Assembly (NCBI RefSeq): GCF_010725055.1
Contig: NZ_BJKB01000001.1
Coordinates: 434,001-498,000, forward strand
Source: Gelidibacter japonicus
GTDB lineage: Bacteria > Bacteroidota > Bacteroidia > Flavobacteriales > Flavobacteriaceae
Direction of reading: 5' to 3'
Length of the DNA stretch: 64,000 nucleotides
The notes below the pieces were generated by a model. The model searched no databases and was not told where the DNA came from. It saw only the letters and a list, made by a program, of their open reading frames with translations. This document shows, one piece after another, positions 8,826 through 18,720 of this stretch (position 1 is its first letter; every line of letters begins with the position of its first letter). The position numbers were made by a program, and so were the translations under genes.

Positions 8826-9232
8826 AAAACAAGGGTACATTAAATTTCACTAAAGAAGCCATCAAAGTTGATTTCATGGATTTCTAAAATGGCTGTTTAT
8901 AAATCATGGGAGATATGTTTATAGATACAATCTTAGGCCGATATAGCTTAGCAAATAGATTTCTCTCATTTTTTTTTACCATTTTTACATCAATTCAATT
9001 GTCATCCATTTTCTACAATACACTCTATACTTTACGCAAACTCCGTAATTCACTTCAACAATCTCAAACCACTCAATTCTGACTTATTTCTGCGTTTTCT
9101 AACGTTTAAGATAACGTTTATAATAAAAGCCAAAGCCATTATAAATAAATTTTTAGAACTGATTTTATTAACACCTCTTCAGTATAATTATGTAAGTCTT
9201 AAAAAAATATTTTTTAGCAATACAAATTTCCT
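8826..9232. other. AT-rich intergenic region
   Basis: About 400 bases upstream of the sugar-transfer cassette, whose promoter must be here. I see no coding frame and no clear promoter element. Confidence 0.45.
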
Positions 9233-9649
9233 TCATATCATTGTAATATTGGCAATCACGAGCCTATTGAAGATCTGCTCCCCAAAATATCCGCAATTGA
9301 GTTTTTGCACAAATTCGTTCAGGTATAATTGAAGATTTTTTTCGTTATATTTAGTAATTAATGTCCACCAAATTCCGCTTGCATAACTAATTGTTATGTG
9401 CACCCACCTCAAGATCTCCTTTGTTGCCTGCCCGCTTGATTTTTTGCTGATGTCGACATGTGATGTGCTTTGATCCGCAAGTATACTGGTCTGATCTCGG
9501 TTAATTGTGAACAAGAGAGTTCTATCAGTGCCATTTGCTTTATGTCCTTCCAAAACTTTGGTAGTGAAATAACGGTATTGGCGTTTAACTTTTCCCATGT
9601 TCAGATCTTTAAGAGTCGTGCTTTCACGTATCATTTTGAAATGGTGCAA
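9233..9649 (-). pseudogene. Decayed transposase, probably IS1595 type
   Basis: A 138-residue frame whose last 45 residues (GIWWTLI, NLQLYLNEFVQKLN, then YFGEQIFNRLVIANI) match the end of IS1595/ISXO2-type DDE transposases as I remember the family. The upstream part does not carry an intact catalytic core: the usual HTNTIEG segment appears as a degraded HITISYASGI. No full-length frame and no terminal inverted repeats can be seen. The surrounding 1.4 kb also lacks intact genes, consistent with an old, eroded insertion. The family call rests on short C-terminal motifs. Confidence 0.5.
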
Positions 9650-10211
9650 ATTACAAGCATAAAAAAACTTAATAAACTATAATATACACATCGTCCAATG
9701 TGTTCTATGAAACCCTTAAAATTCCATACGAAACTTTAATAGACCAAAATTACATGTTAGTAGATAAAGCTATTGAATTAGTATATTTCATTCACAAGCG
9801 TGGATTCAGAAGTTTAAATTTGCCTCATAAATGATAGTTTGAATCTTTAATGATTTTTTAGTAGCTCTTAGATTGCAGGATCTCAAAGCTCATTAAATAC
9901 AGTAAATAACAAAGTGATCATTAACGGTGATTATGCCGTATCAACAGATATTAAGGGCGTTGAGAAGACAAGTGAATCATTGCAAAACATATACTTCTGA
10001 TCAATCGCAATTTGTAATAAGCCATGAAAGTCAAGCACATATATTTAAAGGTATAGCATGAAGGTATTTATTCAAATAATAGATTCATGATATCATGAAT
10101 TTTGAAGAATACCTCATTAAAATAAGTATAATCAAAGTCCTTAAAGCTAATTTTTTACAAACCTTGAATCGATTATAAAATGTATTTTTGTTTTATTAAC
10201 TATATAGTCAT
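9650..10211. other. Intergenic region with short eroded coding scraps
   Basis: No intact gene. Two short plus-strand open stretches look like eroded coding DNA (about 9690-9833, and 9901-10001 in the frame reading VNNKVIINGDYAVS), but I cannot name either. Together with the transposase relic to the left it looks like a decayed insertion site. Confidence 0.4.
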
Positions 10212-10967
10212 ATGAAAGGTACTGTCCATCCGTCCAGTACTTCAAAGTACAATGTTTTACTATCGTTTGTAAACAATTTTAAAACTGATGGAATCCTATT
10301 CATCAAAGGCCACCGAAATGTTATTAAACTATTTAATTTAGAAGGTACTACTTTAAATATAAAATCTTTTAAAAAGCCCAACTTCATCAACCAAATAGCC
10401 TATCGTTATTTCAGGAAATCCAAGGCCAGACGTTCATATGAATTCGCTAATATTCTACTCAAAAAAAATATTGGAACACCACAACCCATTGCCTATTTTG
10501 AGCGATTTAACTTATTTGGTATTACAGATAGTTACTATATATGTGAACATTTGAAACATGACTTAACTTATCGCGATTTGGTTATACAGCCCAATTATAA
10601 AAATCATGAAGAAATACTTAGGAAATTCACCAGATTTACTTGGGATATGCATGAAAAAGGAATCTACTTCAAAGATCATTCACCAGGCAACACTCTGATT
10701 GTCGAAAACAACAATACCTATGAGTTTTATTTAGTCGATTTAAACAGAATGTCGTTCACTAAATTAGATTTTAAGGCGAGAATGAAAAGTTTTGCAAGAT
10801 TGACTCCCAAAAAGGAAATGGTGAGAATAATGAGTGATGAATATGCCAAATTAAGCGAAGAGGATTTTGAAAAAACCTATCAATTAATGTGGTATTACAC
10901 CAACCAATTTAGAGAAAGATCCAAAAGAAAAAAAAGGATAAAACAAAAATACCTCGGAAAAAAGTAA
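10212..10967 (+). CDS. Kdo-kinase-like lipopolysaccharide kinase (InaA/KdkA family)
   Basis: A 251-residue protein-kinase-fold enzyme expected to phosphorylate Kdo or a sugar in the LPS core at the inner face of the membrane. The N-lobe covers about residues 1-90, with NIKSFKKP as a probable ATP lysine strand. The catalytic loop reads GIYFKDHSPGNTLI (about 153-166, Asp157 and Asn163), and the metal-binding aspartate follows in VDLNRM (about 177). The tail is very rich in Arg and Lys (RERSKRKKRIKQK), suiting membrane association. It stands alone but near the lipid-linked sugar cassette, so both may modify the cell surface. Confidence 0.78.
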   Translation: MKGTVHPSSTSKYNVLLSFVNNFKTDGILFIKGHRNVIKLFNLEGTTLNIKSFKKPNFINQIAYRYFRKSKARRSYEFANILLKKNIGTPQPIAYFERFNLFGITDSYYICEHLKHDLTYRDLVIQPNYKNHEEILRKFTRFTWDMHEKGIYFKDHSPGNTLIVENNNTYEFYLVDLNRMSFTKLDFKARMKSFARLTPKKEMVRIMSDEYAKLSEEDFEKTYQLMWYYTNQFRERSKRKKRIKQKYLGKK

Positions 10968-11327
10968 GAGCGACATTCTTCTAAAGAAATAATCATCTGT
11001 TTTGATTTGTATATACAACTAGCACATTTCGAAAAAAAACAAGGATACTTGTCGGTTAGGTTACACGGCACTAAGACGTAAAGAGATCGAAGAAGTATAA
11101 CAGAGGATTTGACCATCACAACTCTTTCGTAATAAAAAATAGATTTTCAGAGCGCGGAAAGATGAGTACATCAAACTCGTAGATTTACCAATTGTTTACA
11201 TCCCTAACTAAAATTCAATTATATTAGTGCTATTGAAATTCTAAACCATGAGCTAAATGCAAGTGAAAACATTCACCGCATTTCCTAAAAGCGCTCAACT
11301 TATGATTAAACTATAAATACCTCTTCA
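10968..11327. other. Intergenic region upstream of the sugar oxidoreductase operon
   Basis: 360 bases with no supported gene. A direct promoter match is not evident; the leader of the operon starting at 11328 must lie here. Confidence 0.45.
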
Positions 11328-12677
11328 ATGGAAAAACCCAGACGACTATTTTTAAGAAACCTTGGCTTAGCAGGTGCTGCAGCGGTATTGACACCGTCAG
11401 TCTTTGCTAAAACACCGGAAACAATTAATTTTCTTGAAAGAAAGACTTTACCTTCCAACAATCTTAAAACCTTAAAAATCGCATTAATAGGAGCCGGAGG
11501 CATGGGTGTTGCCGATACCAATACGGCCTTACAACATCAAAACATAGAACTGGTTGCTGTTTGTGATCTTTACGATGGAAGGCTAACCGACGCCAAAAAT
11601 AATTGGGGAAGCGACTTGATGGTCACTAAAAACTACAAAGACATATTAAAACGTGCTGACATAGATGCCGTTATCATAGGAACACCCGATTTCTGGCATA
11701 AAAAAATAAGCATTGATGCCCTAAATGCCGGCAAGCACGTCTATTGTGAAAAGCCCATGGTGCACAGTGTCGATGAAGGACACGACATCATCAATGCCTG
11801 GAAGAAATCAGGCAAGGTGTATATCGTAGGCAGTCAAGGGATGTCATCCTTAGGCAACGAAAAAGCAAAGGAGCTTTTGGCAGCGGGTGCTATTGGTGAG
11901 CTCAATTATGCCGAAGGATTTTGGGCCCGAAACTCTCCTGTCGGAGCTTGGCAATATCCAATTCCAAAGGATGCCTCTACGAAAACGGTAGATTGGAAGA
12001 ATTATATTTCCATAAGCAAAGACCTTCCTTTTGACCCACTACGTTTTTTTAGATGGCGAAATTACCTCGATTATGGAACAGGAATGGCGGGCGATCTTTT
12101 TGTGCATCTTTTTTCCAGTTTGCATTTCATCACAGATTCGCTGGGCCCCAATAAAATTGCCGCCATGGGAGGCTTGCGTTATTGGAAAGATGGCCGGGAA
12201 GTACCGGATGTCCTTTTAGGGATGTTTGATTATCCAGATACCAAGCAACATCCAGCATTCAACCTCTCTTTACGTTGTAATTTTGTGGATGGCACCAGTG
12301 GCACCACCTATTTAAAACTGGTGGGCAGCAAAGGATCGATGGACGTTGAATGGGATCGTGTGACTTTAAAACGCAATGCAGGAGGCGAAAGTGATGATCC
12401 ATTTTTAGCCGAAAAAGCCAAGGAAGAAACATCAAGTCAGCCTGATCGAAAAAAAATGGAACCGCCACTAACCACAGTTTATAACGCCCAAAGCGGTTAT
12501 AAAGGGGCACATTATGATCATTTCGCGAATTTCTTCGATGCCATCCGAAATAATGGTACTGTAGCCGAAGATCCTCTTTTTGGTTTTCGCGCGGCGGCCC
12601 CAGCATTACTCTGTAACGAAAGCTATGAGAAAAATGCGTTTATAGGTTGGGATCCTGTAAAAATGAAACAGATTTAA
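11328..12677 (+). CDS. Tat-exported Gfo/Idh/MocA-family oxidoreductase
   Basis: A 449-residue NAD(P)-dependent sugar or polyol oxidoreductase. A twin-arginine signal opens the protein (RRLFLRNLGLAGAAAVLTP, ending near SVFA at about residue 26). The Rossmann domain follows, with IALIGAGGMGVADTN, AVCDLYDGR, IGTPDFWHK and the family lysine in HVYCEKPM. The C-terminal sheet domain includes WRNYLDYGTGMAGDLFVH. Tat export fits a folded, cofactor-loaded periplasmic enzyme. It is followed within 16 bases by a DUF1080 lipoprotein, a common pairing for 3-keto-glycoside chemistry. Confidence 0.87.
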   Translation: MEKPRRLFLRNLGLAGAAAVLTPSVFAKTPETINFLERKTLPSNNLKTLKIALIGAGGMGVADTNTALQHQNIELVAVCDLYDGRLTDAKNNWGSDLMVTKNYKDILKRADIDAVIIGTPDFWHKKISIDALNAGKHVYCEKPMVHSVDEGHDIINAWKKSGKVYIVGSQGMSSLGNEKAKELLAAGAIGELNYAEGFWARNSPVGAWQYPIPKDASTKTVDWKNYISISKDLPFDPLRFFRWRNYLDYGTGMAGDLFVHLFSSLHFITDSLGPNKIAAMGGLRYWKDGREVPDVLLGMFDYPDTKQHPAFNLSLRCNFVDGTSGTTYLKLVGSKGSMDVEWDRVTLKRNAGGESDDPFLAEKAKEETSSQPDRKKMEPPLTTVYNAQSGYKGAHYDHFANFFDAIRNNGTVAEDPLFGFRAAAPALLCNESYEKNAFIGWDPVKMKQI

Positions 12678-12693
12678 TTCTAAAATTATAACT

Positions 12694-13500
12694 ATGACAA
12701 AAACGGTAATGACTGTGCTATTGGCACTTTCAATAATCGCTTGTAAAGATTCAAATGAGACCAAAGAGCAAGTTGAAGAAGGAGCGCTAACCCAAGACGA
12801 TATTCACAAGACTGAAGGCGAATGGCAGTATTTGTTTGATGGTACCACTTTGGAGGGCTGGAGAGGCTATAACGAAGACAAAATGCCTCCGGGCTGGGTC
12901 ATCAATAACGGCGAGCTTACTTATGACACTGAACTTGGATTGGAACAAGACTACACAGGCGGAAGGGACATTATCTACGGCGCCGAAGAGTTTGATAACT
13001 TTGAACTCTACTTGGAATGGAAACTTCCCAAAGGGGGCAACAGCGGCATTTTTTATCATATTAAAGAAGGCTACCCCGCTCCCTACGATTCGGCTCCCGA
13101 ATATCAACTCATAGACGATGACAACTATGCCCAAATCCACGATTTAACCGGTTATAATAAAAGTGTTGGCCACACCGAAAACCTTTCGGAATTAAAACCG
13201 CTAAATAAAACCGCTGCCGATTACGCCATGCACGGGCCGGATCTCGACATGAAAAAACTAAACCCTGTAGGAGAATGGAATAGCAGTAAAATTGTTTTCA
13301 CACCCGAAAAAGTAGAACATTGGTTAAATGGTGAAAAGGTACTTTCATTCGTGCCTTGGGATGACGAATGGCATAAGAAAAAGAATTCCGGAAAATGGAA
13401 AGAGAGCCCAGATTACGGTAAATTCAAATCAGGCTATATTGGCTTGCAAGATCATGCCAGCCCGATTTGGTTTCGAAATATAAAAATCAGAAAATTATAA
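12694..13500 (+). CDS. DUF1080 (3-keto-disaccharide hydrolase-like) lipoprotein
   Basis: A 268-residue exported lipoprotein. The signal peptide ends at the lipobox LSIIAC (Cys at about 17). The DUF1080 domain starts at LFDGTTLEGWRGY and continues with the jelly-roll core LEWKLPKGGNSGIFYH, EYQLIDDD, WNSSKIVF, VEHWLNGEKV and WFRNIKIRKL. DUF1080 proteins include enzymes that cleave 3-keto-glycosides made by sugar oxidoreductases. It shares a transcript with the upstream Gfo/Idh/MocA gene (16-base gap) and is followed by a clear hairpin. Confidence 0.87.
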   Translation: MTKTVMTVLLALSIIACKDSNETKEQVEEGALTQDDIHKTEGEWQYLFDGTTLEGWRGYNEDKMPPGWVINNGELTYDTELGLEQDYTGGRDIIYGAEEFDNFELYLEWKLPKGGNSGIFYHIKEGYPAPYDSAPEYQLIDDDNYAQIHDLTGYNKSVGHTENLSELKPLNKTAADYAMHGPDLDMKKLNPVGEWNSSKIVFTPEKVEHWLNGEKVLSFVPWDDEWHKKKNSGKWKESPDYGKFKSGYIGLQDHASPIWFRNIKIRKL

Positions 13501-13505
13501 GATTT

Positions 13506-13538
13506 GTCAGCCTAAGAAATATTTAGGCTGACATTTTT
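13506..13538 (+). terminator. Intrinsic terminator between the DUF1080 genes
   Basis: GTCAGCCTAA pairs perfectly with TTAGGCTGAC around a seven-base loop and is followed by ATTTTTAT. It can end or attenuate the first transcript ahead of the second DUF1080 gene. Confidence 0.75.
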
Positions 13539-13601
13539 ATTTATAAATCGAGGTTCAAGCCATCTGAAATGCAGAAGACATTGACCTATTAAAGATAAAA
13601 T

Positions 13602-14195
13602 ATGAAAAAAATAAGTTTGTTCGCGATTTTACTTAGTATCACATTTACAGGGTGTCAGTCAGGGAAAAATCTTTTCAATGGAAAAAATCTTGACGGATGG
13701 CAAACCTACGGCACCGAAAAATGGTATGTAGAAGATGGCTTGTTGGTCTCTGAAAGTGGTCCAGACAAGATGTATGGCTATCTCGCCACTAAGGATAATT
13801 ATAAAGACTTTGAAATCACTTTGGAATTCAAACAAGAAGCCGATGGAAACAGCGGCGTGTTTATACGATCTGAGATTGAAGGTACCAAAATAGCGGGATG
13901 GCAGATAGAAGTCGCACCTCCGAATCTTCACACCGGTGGGATTTATGAATCCTATGGCCGTGGTTGGCTGATAAAACCTTCACTAGAAAAAGAAGCGGCG
14001 CTAAAATACGGCGAATGGAATCACTTAAAGATAAGAGTAAAAGGCAATCAGGTAACTAGCTGGCTAAATGATGTGGAAATGGTCGATTTCTCCGATGATA
14101 AAATAGGCGCGGCAAATGGCAAAATTGCGTTACAAATACATGACGGCGGCGGCATCAAAGTATATTGGAGGAATATCCGATTGAAGACGCTTTAA
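13602..14195 (+). CDS. DUF1080 lipoprotein, second copy (shorter)
   Basis: A 197-residue exported lipoprotein with lipobox TFTGC (Cys at about 19). The DUF1080 fold is shorter than that of the preceding gene: LFNGKNLDGWQTYG, LEFKQEADGNSGVFIRS, GWQIEVAPPN, WNHLKIRVKGNQVTSWLNDV and YWRNIRLKTL. It probably acts on a related 3-keto-sugar or glycoside. It lies 101 bases after the first copy, behind a terminator, so may be expressed separately or by read-through. The two copies are only distantly alike, which argues against a recent duplication. Confidence 0.85.
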   Translation: MKKISLFAILLSITFTGCQSGKNLFNGKNLDGWQTYGTEKWYVEDGLLVSESGPDKMYGYLATKDNYKDFEITLEFKQEADGNSGVFIRSEIEGTKIAGWQIEVAPPNLHTGGIYESYGRGWLIKPSLEKEAALKYGEWNHLKIRVKGNQVTSWLNDVEMVDFSDDKIGAANGKIALQIHDGGGIKVYWRNIRLKTL

Positions 14196-14302
14196 AATCT
14201 AATTCCAAAGCCGACTGATATTCAAACCTGATAGGTTTCTTCAGCAGACCATTTTAAGAGAAATATCTTACACTAAATTCAACCGTCTAAATACCTTCTA
14301 AC

Positions 14303-14749
14303 ATGAAACTTATTTATGCACTCCTAATTTTACTTGTATTTTCTTGCAATTCAAAAGACAAAAACAATCTGTTTCCATCAGAAAACGAGGCGAAAACTGC
14401 TATAGAAAAAATCTTGGCCAGTCAGGAGATTGCATGGAACAATCATGATTTGGAAGGCTTTATGCAAGGTTATTGGAAAAACGATTCTCTTAGGTTTTTC
14501 GGGAGCAAAGGGCTTACTTACGGCTGGGACAAGGCATTATTAAACTACCAAAATGGGTACCCTAGTCCTGATGAGACTGGAACACTCAAGTTTGTCATCA
14601 CTGATATTTCAAAGATTGAAAACGGTGCTTATTTGGTGTTTGGGGAATACCATTTGGAAAGAAACGTAGGCAACGCCAATGGCATTTTCACTATTGTATT
14701 CAAATACATTAATGGCCATTGGAAAATCATAGCAGACATGTCCTGTTGA
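14303..14749 (+). CDS. SnoaL/DUF4440-like (NTF2-fold) lipoprotein
   Basis: A 148-residue lipoprotein with signal peptide and lipobox LLVFSC (Cys at about 15). The rest is a small NTF2-like cone: IEKILASQEIAWNNHDLEGFMQGYW, SLRFFGSKGLTYGWDKALLNYQ, VFGEYHLER, and GIFTIVFKYINGHWKIIADM. Proteins of this type often bind or isomerise small molecules, but the role here is unknown. It reads with the DUF1080 genes (107-base gap). Its stop codon directly abuts the stop of the convergent STAS gene with no base between. Confidence 0.78.
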   Translation: MKLIYALLILLVFSCNSKDKNNLFPSENEAKTAIEKILASQEIAWNNHDLEGFMQGYWKNDSLRFFGSKGLTYGWDKALLNYQNGYPSPDETGTLKFVITDISKIENGAYLVFGEYHLERNVGNANGIFTIVFKYINGHWKIIADMSC

Positions 14750-15031
14750 TTAGGCTGCGGTTTCTTCAGACTTGAAATGCTCATATAGGTCATCGCATCC
14801 CATTCCTATTATAGAAAGTTTTTTACGTTTAGCAAGAGATTCATTGTGCAACTGAGCTAAAGCATTCACACCATAACGATCAATACTCGTAAGACCTTCG
14901 ATATTTATGATCAGGGAATCACGTTTATCAAAAATATTTGAAAATTCCTTTTTGAAGAGATGAAGATTGAATTTGGTAAGCGTACCTTTTACTTGAAAAA
15001 AAGCAGGGTGTTTGATAATTTCTAAATCCAT
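14750..15031 (-). CDS. STAS-domain protein (anti-sigma-factor antagonist-like)
   Basis: A 93-residue single-domain STAS protein: FFQVKGTLTKFNLHLFKKEF, LIINIEGLTSIDRYGVNALAQLHNESLAKRKKLSIIG. In SpoIIAA-type antagonists a phosphorylatable serine or threonine follows the LxxIDSxG turn; here that position reads SIDRYGV, so the usual phosphosite is replaced by Arg. It may therefore be a non-phosphorylated scaffold. No kinase or anti-sigma partner is adjacent. The last residues (KSEETAA) are acidic. Confidence 0.72.
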   Translation of the reverse strand: MDLEIIKHPAFFQVKGTLTKFNLHLFKKEFSNIFDKRDSLIINIEGLTSIDRYGVNALAQLHNESLAKRKKLSIIGMGCDDLYEHFKSEETAA

Positions 15032-15206
15032 AATAGCGTCAATTAATGTGGTTAAAAAAAATAAATTCTGCGCTATTAATCATTGGGGATGAACCAAATA
15101 TCATAAATAATATCAAAACCACACAATGTTTTCGACAAACGGTATTTTCATGGGTTTAGCGAAAGATAAACTCCATTTACTTCGTTAAAATGGGAGCGAT
15201 GTTTAC

Positions 15207-16454
15207 TTAAAACCTTCGGTCTGGATTAAACATATCCAAATTTAAACTCGGCGACTTTTCTGAAATGAGTTCTGATACCAGTTTTCCAGTTCCAGTACCC
15301 ATGCTCCAACCCAACATGGCGTGACCGGTTGCAATCGTTAAGTTGGAACATTTTGAAGACCTTCCAATATACGCCAATCCATCTGGAGACACGGGGCGTA
15401 GTCCCGAAGCCACATCGTCCTTTTCAATTTCAGTTAAAGCTATCTCAGGGTAATATTTTGTAACCGCATTCGCAATGGCATTTACCCTCGTTTTATTGAT
15501 CTTATCGTTGATTCCGCCTATTTCCATAGTGCCTGCAAAACGTGTGAAACCGTTCATAGGTGTAACTGCCACCTTAGATTCCATTAAAATAGCGGGCAAT
15601 TTTATTCCAGTGGGTTTTGTCGTATTGATTCTATACCCTTTTCCAGCCTGCAATAATAAATGGATTCCGACTTTCTTACTCAACAAGGCGCTCCATGATC
15701 CAGCGGCCAATACAAATTCGTCAGCCTTCAACTTTTGGTTTTTAGTGATCAGGGCCGTTATTTTTCGATCTTTTAATTCGAGGTCCTCAACCTTTTCATT
15801 GGGATGGAACACTACACCTTTTGACTTTAAATACGTCTTCATTTCAGTCATAAACTCACTTGGCGTGGAATGTGAATCGCTTCTATAATAAGTACCACCA
15901 ATGACATTTAGATTGACATTGGGTTCCAATTGTTTTAAATCTTCAAGAGTCACTTCCTGTACGTCCAAACCTTCATTTATAGCCATTTCTGCATTTTCCA
16001 TTTCTTCCTCAAGGGCTTTTTGAGTTTGGCATAACATCAATAAGCCTTCTTTTTTATACTGAAATGTGAAATGCTCATTTGCTTTTATGTCATTGTACAA
16101 CTCCTGGCTCAGAAGCGTCAAATCTTTTATACTGGGAATTGCCTTTTTCACATGATCGGCAGTACAGGATTTGTTGAAGGCATAGGTCCATTTTAAAAAA
16201 TCAGGATCCAATCGGGGCTTGATATAAAGCGGACTTGCGGGATTGAACATCCACTTCAAGCCTTTCTTCATGACCCCAGGTGCCGACAATGGGATGATGT
16301 GGCTTGGAGACACAAATCCAGCATTAACATACGAAGCACCAACGTCCATATTTGATTGGTCGATAATCGTGACCTGATGTCCTTCTTTTTGAAGGTAATA
16401 GGCGGAACACAAACCGATGATGCCTCCGCCGATAACGATAACACTTTTATTCAT
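15207..16454 (-). CDS. D-amino-acid / D-hydroxyproline dehydrogenase (DadA-like FAD oxidoreductase)
   Basis: A 415-residue FAD-dependent oxidoreductase. The dinucleotide-binding motif is VIGGGIIGLCSAYYLQKEG at residues 6-24; DAO-fold signatures follow, including NAGFVSP, VLAAGSWSALLS and a C-terminal GLRPVSPDGLAYIG. In this operon it most likely oxidises cis-4-hydroxy-D-proline, made by the epimerase two genes upstream, to pyrroline-4-hydroxy-2-carboxylate. Its start abuts the stop of the DPP-IV gene with no gap, so translation is probably coupled. It is the last gene of the hydroxyproline operon; a gene for the next step, the deaminase, is not found. Confidence 0.85.
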   Translation of the reverse strand: MNKSVIVIGGGIIGLCSAYYLQKEGHQVTIIDQSNMDVGASYVNAGFVSPSHIIPLSAPGVMKKGLKWMFNPASPLYIKPRLDPDFLKWTYAFNKSCTADHVKKAIPSIKDLTLLSQELYNDIKANEHFTFQYKKEGLLMLCQTQKALEEEMENAEMAINEGLDVQEVTLEDLKQLEPNVNLNVIGGTYYRSDSHSTPSEFMTEMKTYLKSKGVVFHPNEKVEDLELKDRKITALITKNQKLKADEFVLAAGSWSALLSKKVGIHLLLQAGKGYRINTTKPTGIKLPAILMESKVAVTPMNGFTRFAGTMEIGGINDKINKTRVNAIANAVTKYYPEIALTEIEKDDVASGLRPVSPDGLAYIGRSSKCSNLTIATGHAMLGWSMGTGTGKLVSELISEKSPSLNLDMFNPDRRF

Positions 16455-18710
16455 TTATTCCCATTTAAAATCCCAAATTGGTGTTTCTCCTTTTAGATGC
16501 TCAACAAAATAATTCCATCGTTTCTTGGTGAAGTATTTGTTGGCCTTCCCTTGATATCCATGTCGTTGACTCGGAAATATCAACAAATCAAATTCCTTAT
16601 CGGCATTTACTAAGGCCTCTGCCAATTTAAACGTTGCCGAAGGATTGACGTTCTCATCAATGCCACCATGCACCAACAACAATTTTCCCTTTAAATTTTT
16701 TGCATTCGTTATATTGGACACCTCATGATAGGTTGAATCTACTGGCCAACCTTGATACATTTCAGGCCACCAGGCTTTTTCCATTCTAAAATCATGGTCT
16801 GCAGAACTGGCTACACCCACTTTGTAAACGTCTGGAAAAGCGAGCATTGCCCTTCCTGTATCGAATCCTCCTGCAGAATGACCAAATATACCAACACGAT
16901 CAGTATCAATCCAAGGATATTTTTCTCCCAAATAGGTAATGGCCAAAACGTGATCTTCAAGATTATTGCCCATATTTTTATAGGAATAATTATGAAATTC
17001 CTTGGAGCGTCCAGAAGTCCCCAATCCATCAACCATCATTACGATAAACCCAAGTTCTGCCAACGACTGGTTCATAAATGCTCTATCAAACGATTTTGGA
17101 AACATCTGTGTATGTGGACCAGTATAAGTATGATCAATTATTGGATAGGATTGGGTAGGATCAAAATTGGTCGGTTTCCAGATAGCACCATAAATAGTCG
17201 TTTTTCCATCTTTTGCGGTCAATTGAAAGGTTTCTGGCGATTGCCATCCTTTTGCCAAGGCTTCGGAAGCATCTGCGGAGGTCAATTCTGCCACTATTTT
17301 TCCTGATTTAGCCAATCTCAATACCGTTTTGGTCGGATGGTTGACCGTTGAATAATTATCGACAAAATAGTTTCCATCTTCTGAAAAGGACACGATGTGA
17401 TGGGCATTCTCAGGCGTCAGTAGGGTCGTGTTCCCTTTAAAATCAACCTTATAAAGCAGTTGGTGATAAGGATTCATCTTTGGGTCCTTGCCCGACGCCA
17501 AAAAGAAGATTTCTTCCTTGTCTTCATTGGTGTGGACCACAGAATTGATATAATAATTTCCTTGACTTAAAGGTTTTGTTTCTTTCGTTATCATATCGAC
17601 CATATAGAGTTGTCGCCACCCACTGCGTTCGGACAAGAAAATGACTTTTTGTTTTTTATCCAACTTTCTAAACCAAAAATTGTCAATATTAGTTTCACTT
17701 GTTTCTTCAATCAGTGTTTCCTCGGTTTCATTATTAAGATCTACAAGTTTTAGAAATTCCTTTTGAAACCCTCTTTCTGAATATCCAGCCAAAAGTTGGC
17801 CTGACTTTTCCATCCACTCAATAGCTACTGAGTTTATATGTGTGCCTGTTGGCAAATTTGTTTTTACTTCTTTTTTGGTTTCAACATTAAAAAATACAGG
17901 TTTCACATGAACCATAGTGGTATCTCCTGGTGAACCCCGATAGTAGGAAAGTAATTTTGATTTGTAGAGCGAGTCGATGCTGTGATCCAACAAATACATT
18001 TTTTCAGCATTTCTAAAGTCGACAACATCAGCTCCAATCCATTTGGAATCCTTGGACCAGTTTACTCTGAAGCGTTTGGGACGTTCTGCATTTTCACCTT
18101 CTATAATATCATACCAACCATAATAGGTGGCGTATTCATAATCTCTTTTACCATCGTGGCTCAATTGATATTCCTGGCCAGTCGTGGTTGATTTTATATA
18201 TAAATTATAGTCTTTGCTATAAGCAATCCATTTTCCATCTGGAGATTTGGTTTCAAATTCGTTCTTTTCTTCCTTCTTCTCTTCTTTTTCAATCTGTAAT
18301 TGATAGGTTTTAAGGTCAAGTATATAAGTCTTCGATTCAAAATTAAATTTAAGATGTCCATCTTTTGTCCGCTCAATGTTTGAAAGCGACCATTGACCTG
18401 ATTCAAGCTTATTTTCTGCTAGTTTGGATAATTCCTGTGCCAATTTATCATGGTCAAACATAGGTTGTACCCTGTTGTTTTTAAAAGATAAAGTTTTATA
18501 GGTCTTACCATTTTTGTCATGGTCCACAAACCAAATTCCAGAGTTGTCCTTAAACCAATAGACTTGAGTGTACAGATTAAAAACCGTTTTATTGTTTAAA
18601 TTCTCGGGCAAAAAACTCACGGCTCTTTGGTAATCTTCTAATGTGGGTTTTTGGGCCTGAAGTTGAATTGTCAAAAACAACATCAGTACTGCGTAATAAT
18701 AATTTTTCAT
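16455..18710 (-). CDS. Exported S9B family (DPP-IV-like) serine peptidase
   Basis: A 751-residue exported prolyl-dipeptidyl peptidase. A signal peptide (about 1-19, ending LQAQ) is followed by an eight-bladed-propeller region with DPP-IV features such as SPDGKWIAYSKDYNLY and YEYATYYGWYD, then the alpha/beta hydrolase domain. The triad is visible: Ser612 in GIFGHSAGG, Asp685 in GGIDENV, His717 in PSQRHGY. It should release X-Pro or X-Hyp dipeptides in the periplasm, supplying the hydroxyproline enzymes encoded around it. Eleven bases separate it from the upstream epimerase gene. Confidence 0.9.
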   Translation of the reverse strand: MKNYYYAVLMLFLTIQLQAQKPTLEDYQRAVSFLPENLNNKTVFNLYTQVYWFKDNSGIWFVDHDKNGKTYKTLSFKNNRVQPMFDHDKLAQELSKLAENKLESGQWSLSNIERTKDGHLKFNFESKTYILDLKTYQLQIEKEEKKEEKNEFETKSPDGKWIAYSKDYNLYIKSTTTGQEYQLSHDGKRDYEYATYYGWYDIIEGENAERPKRFRVNWSKDSKWIGADVVDFRNAEKMYLLDHSIDSLYKSKLLSYYRGSPGDTTMVHVKPVFFNVETKKEVKTNLPTGTHINSVAIEWMEKSGQLLAGYSERGFQKEFLKLVDLNNETEETLIEETSETNIDNFWFRKLDKKQKVIFLSERSGWRQLYMVDMITKETKPLSQGNYYINSVVHTNEDKEEIFFLASGKDPKMNPYHQLLYKVDFKGNTTLLTPENAHHIVSFSEDGNYFVDNYSTVNHPTKTVLRLAKSGKIVAELTSADASEALAKGWQSPETFQLTAKDGKTTIYGAIWKPTNFDPTQSYPIIDHTYTGPHTQMFPKSFDRAFMNQSLAELGFIVMMVDGLGTSGRSKEFHNYSYKNMGNNLEDHVLAITYLGEKYPWIDTDRVGIFGHSAGGFDTGRAMLAFPDVYKVGVASSADHDFRMEKAWWPEMYQGWPVDSTYHEVSNITNAKNLKGKLLLVHGGIDENVNPSATFKLAEALVNADKEFDLLIFPSQRHGYQGKANKYFTKKRWNYFVEHLKGETPIWDFKWE

Positions 18711-18720
18711 TTTAATAATT

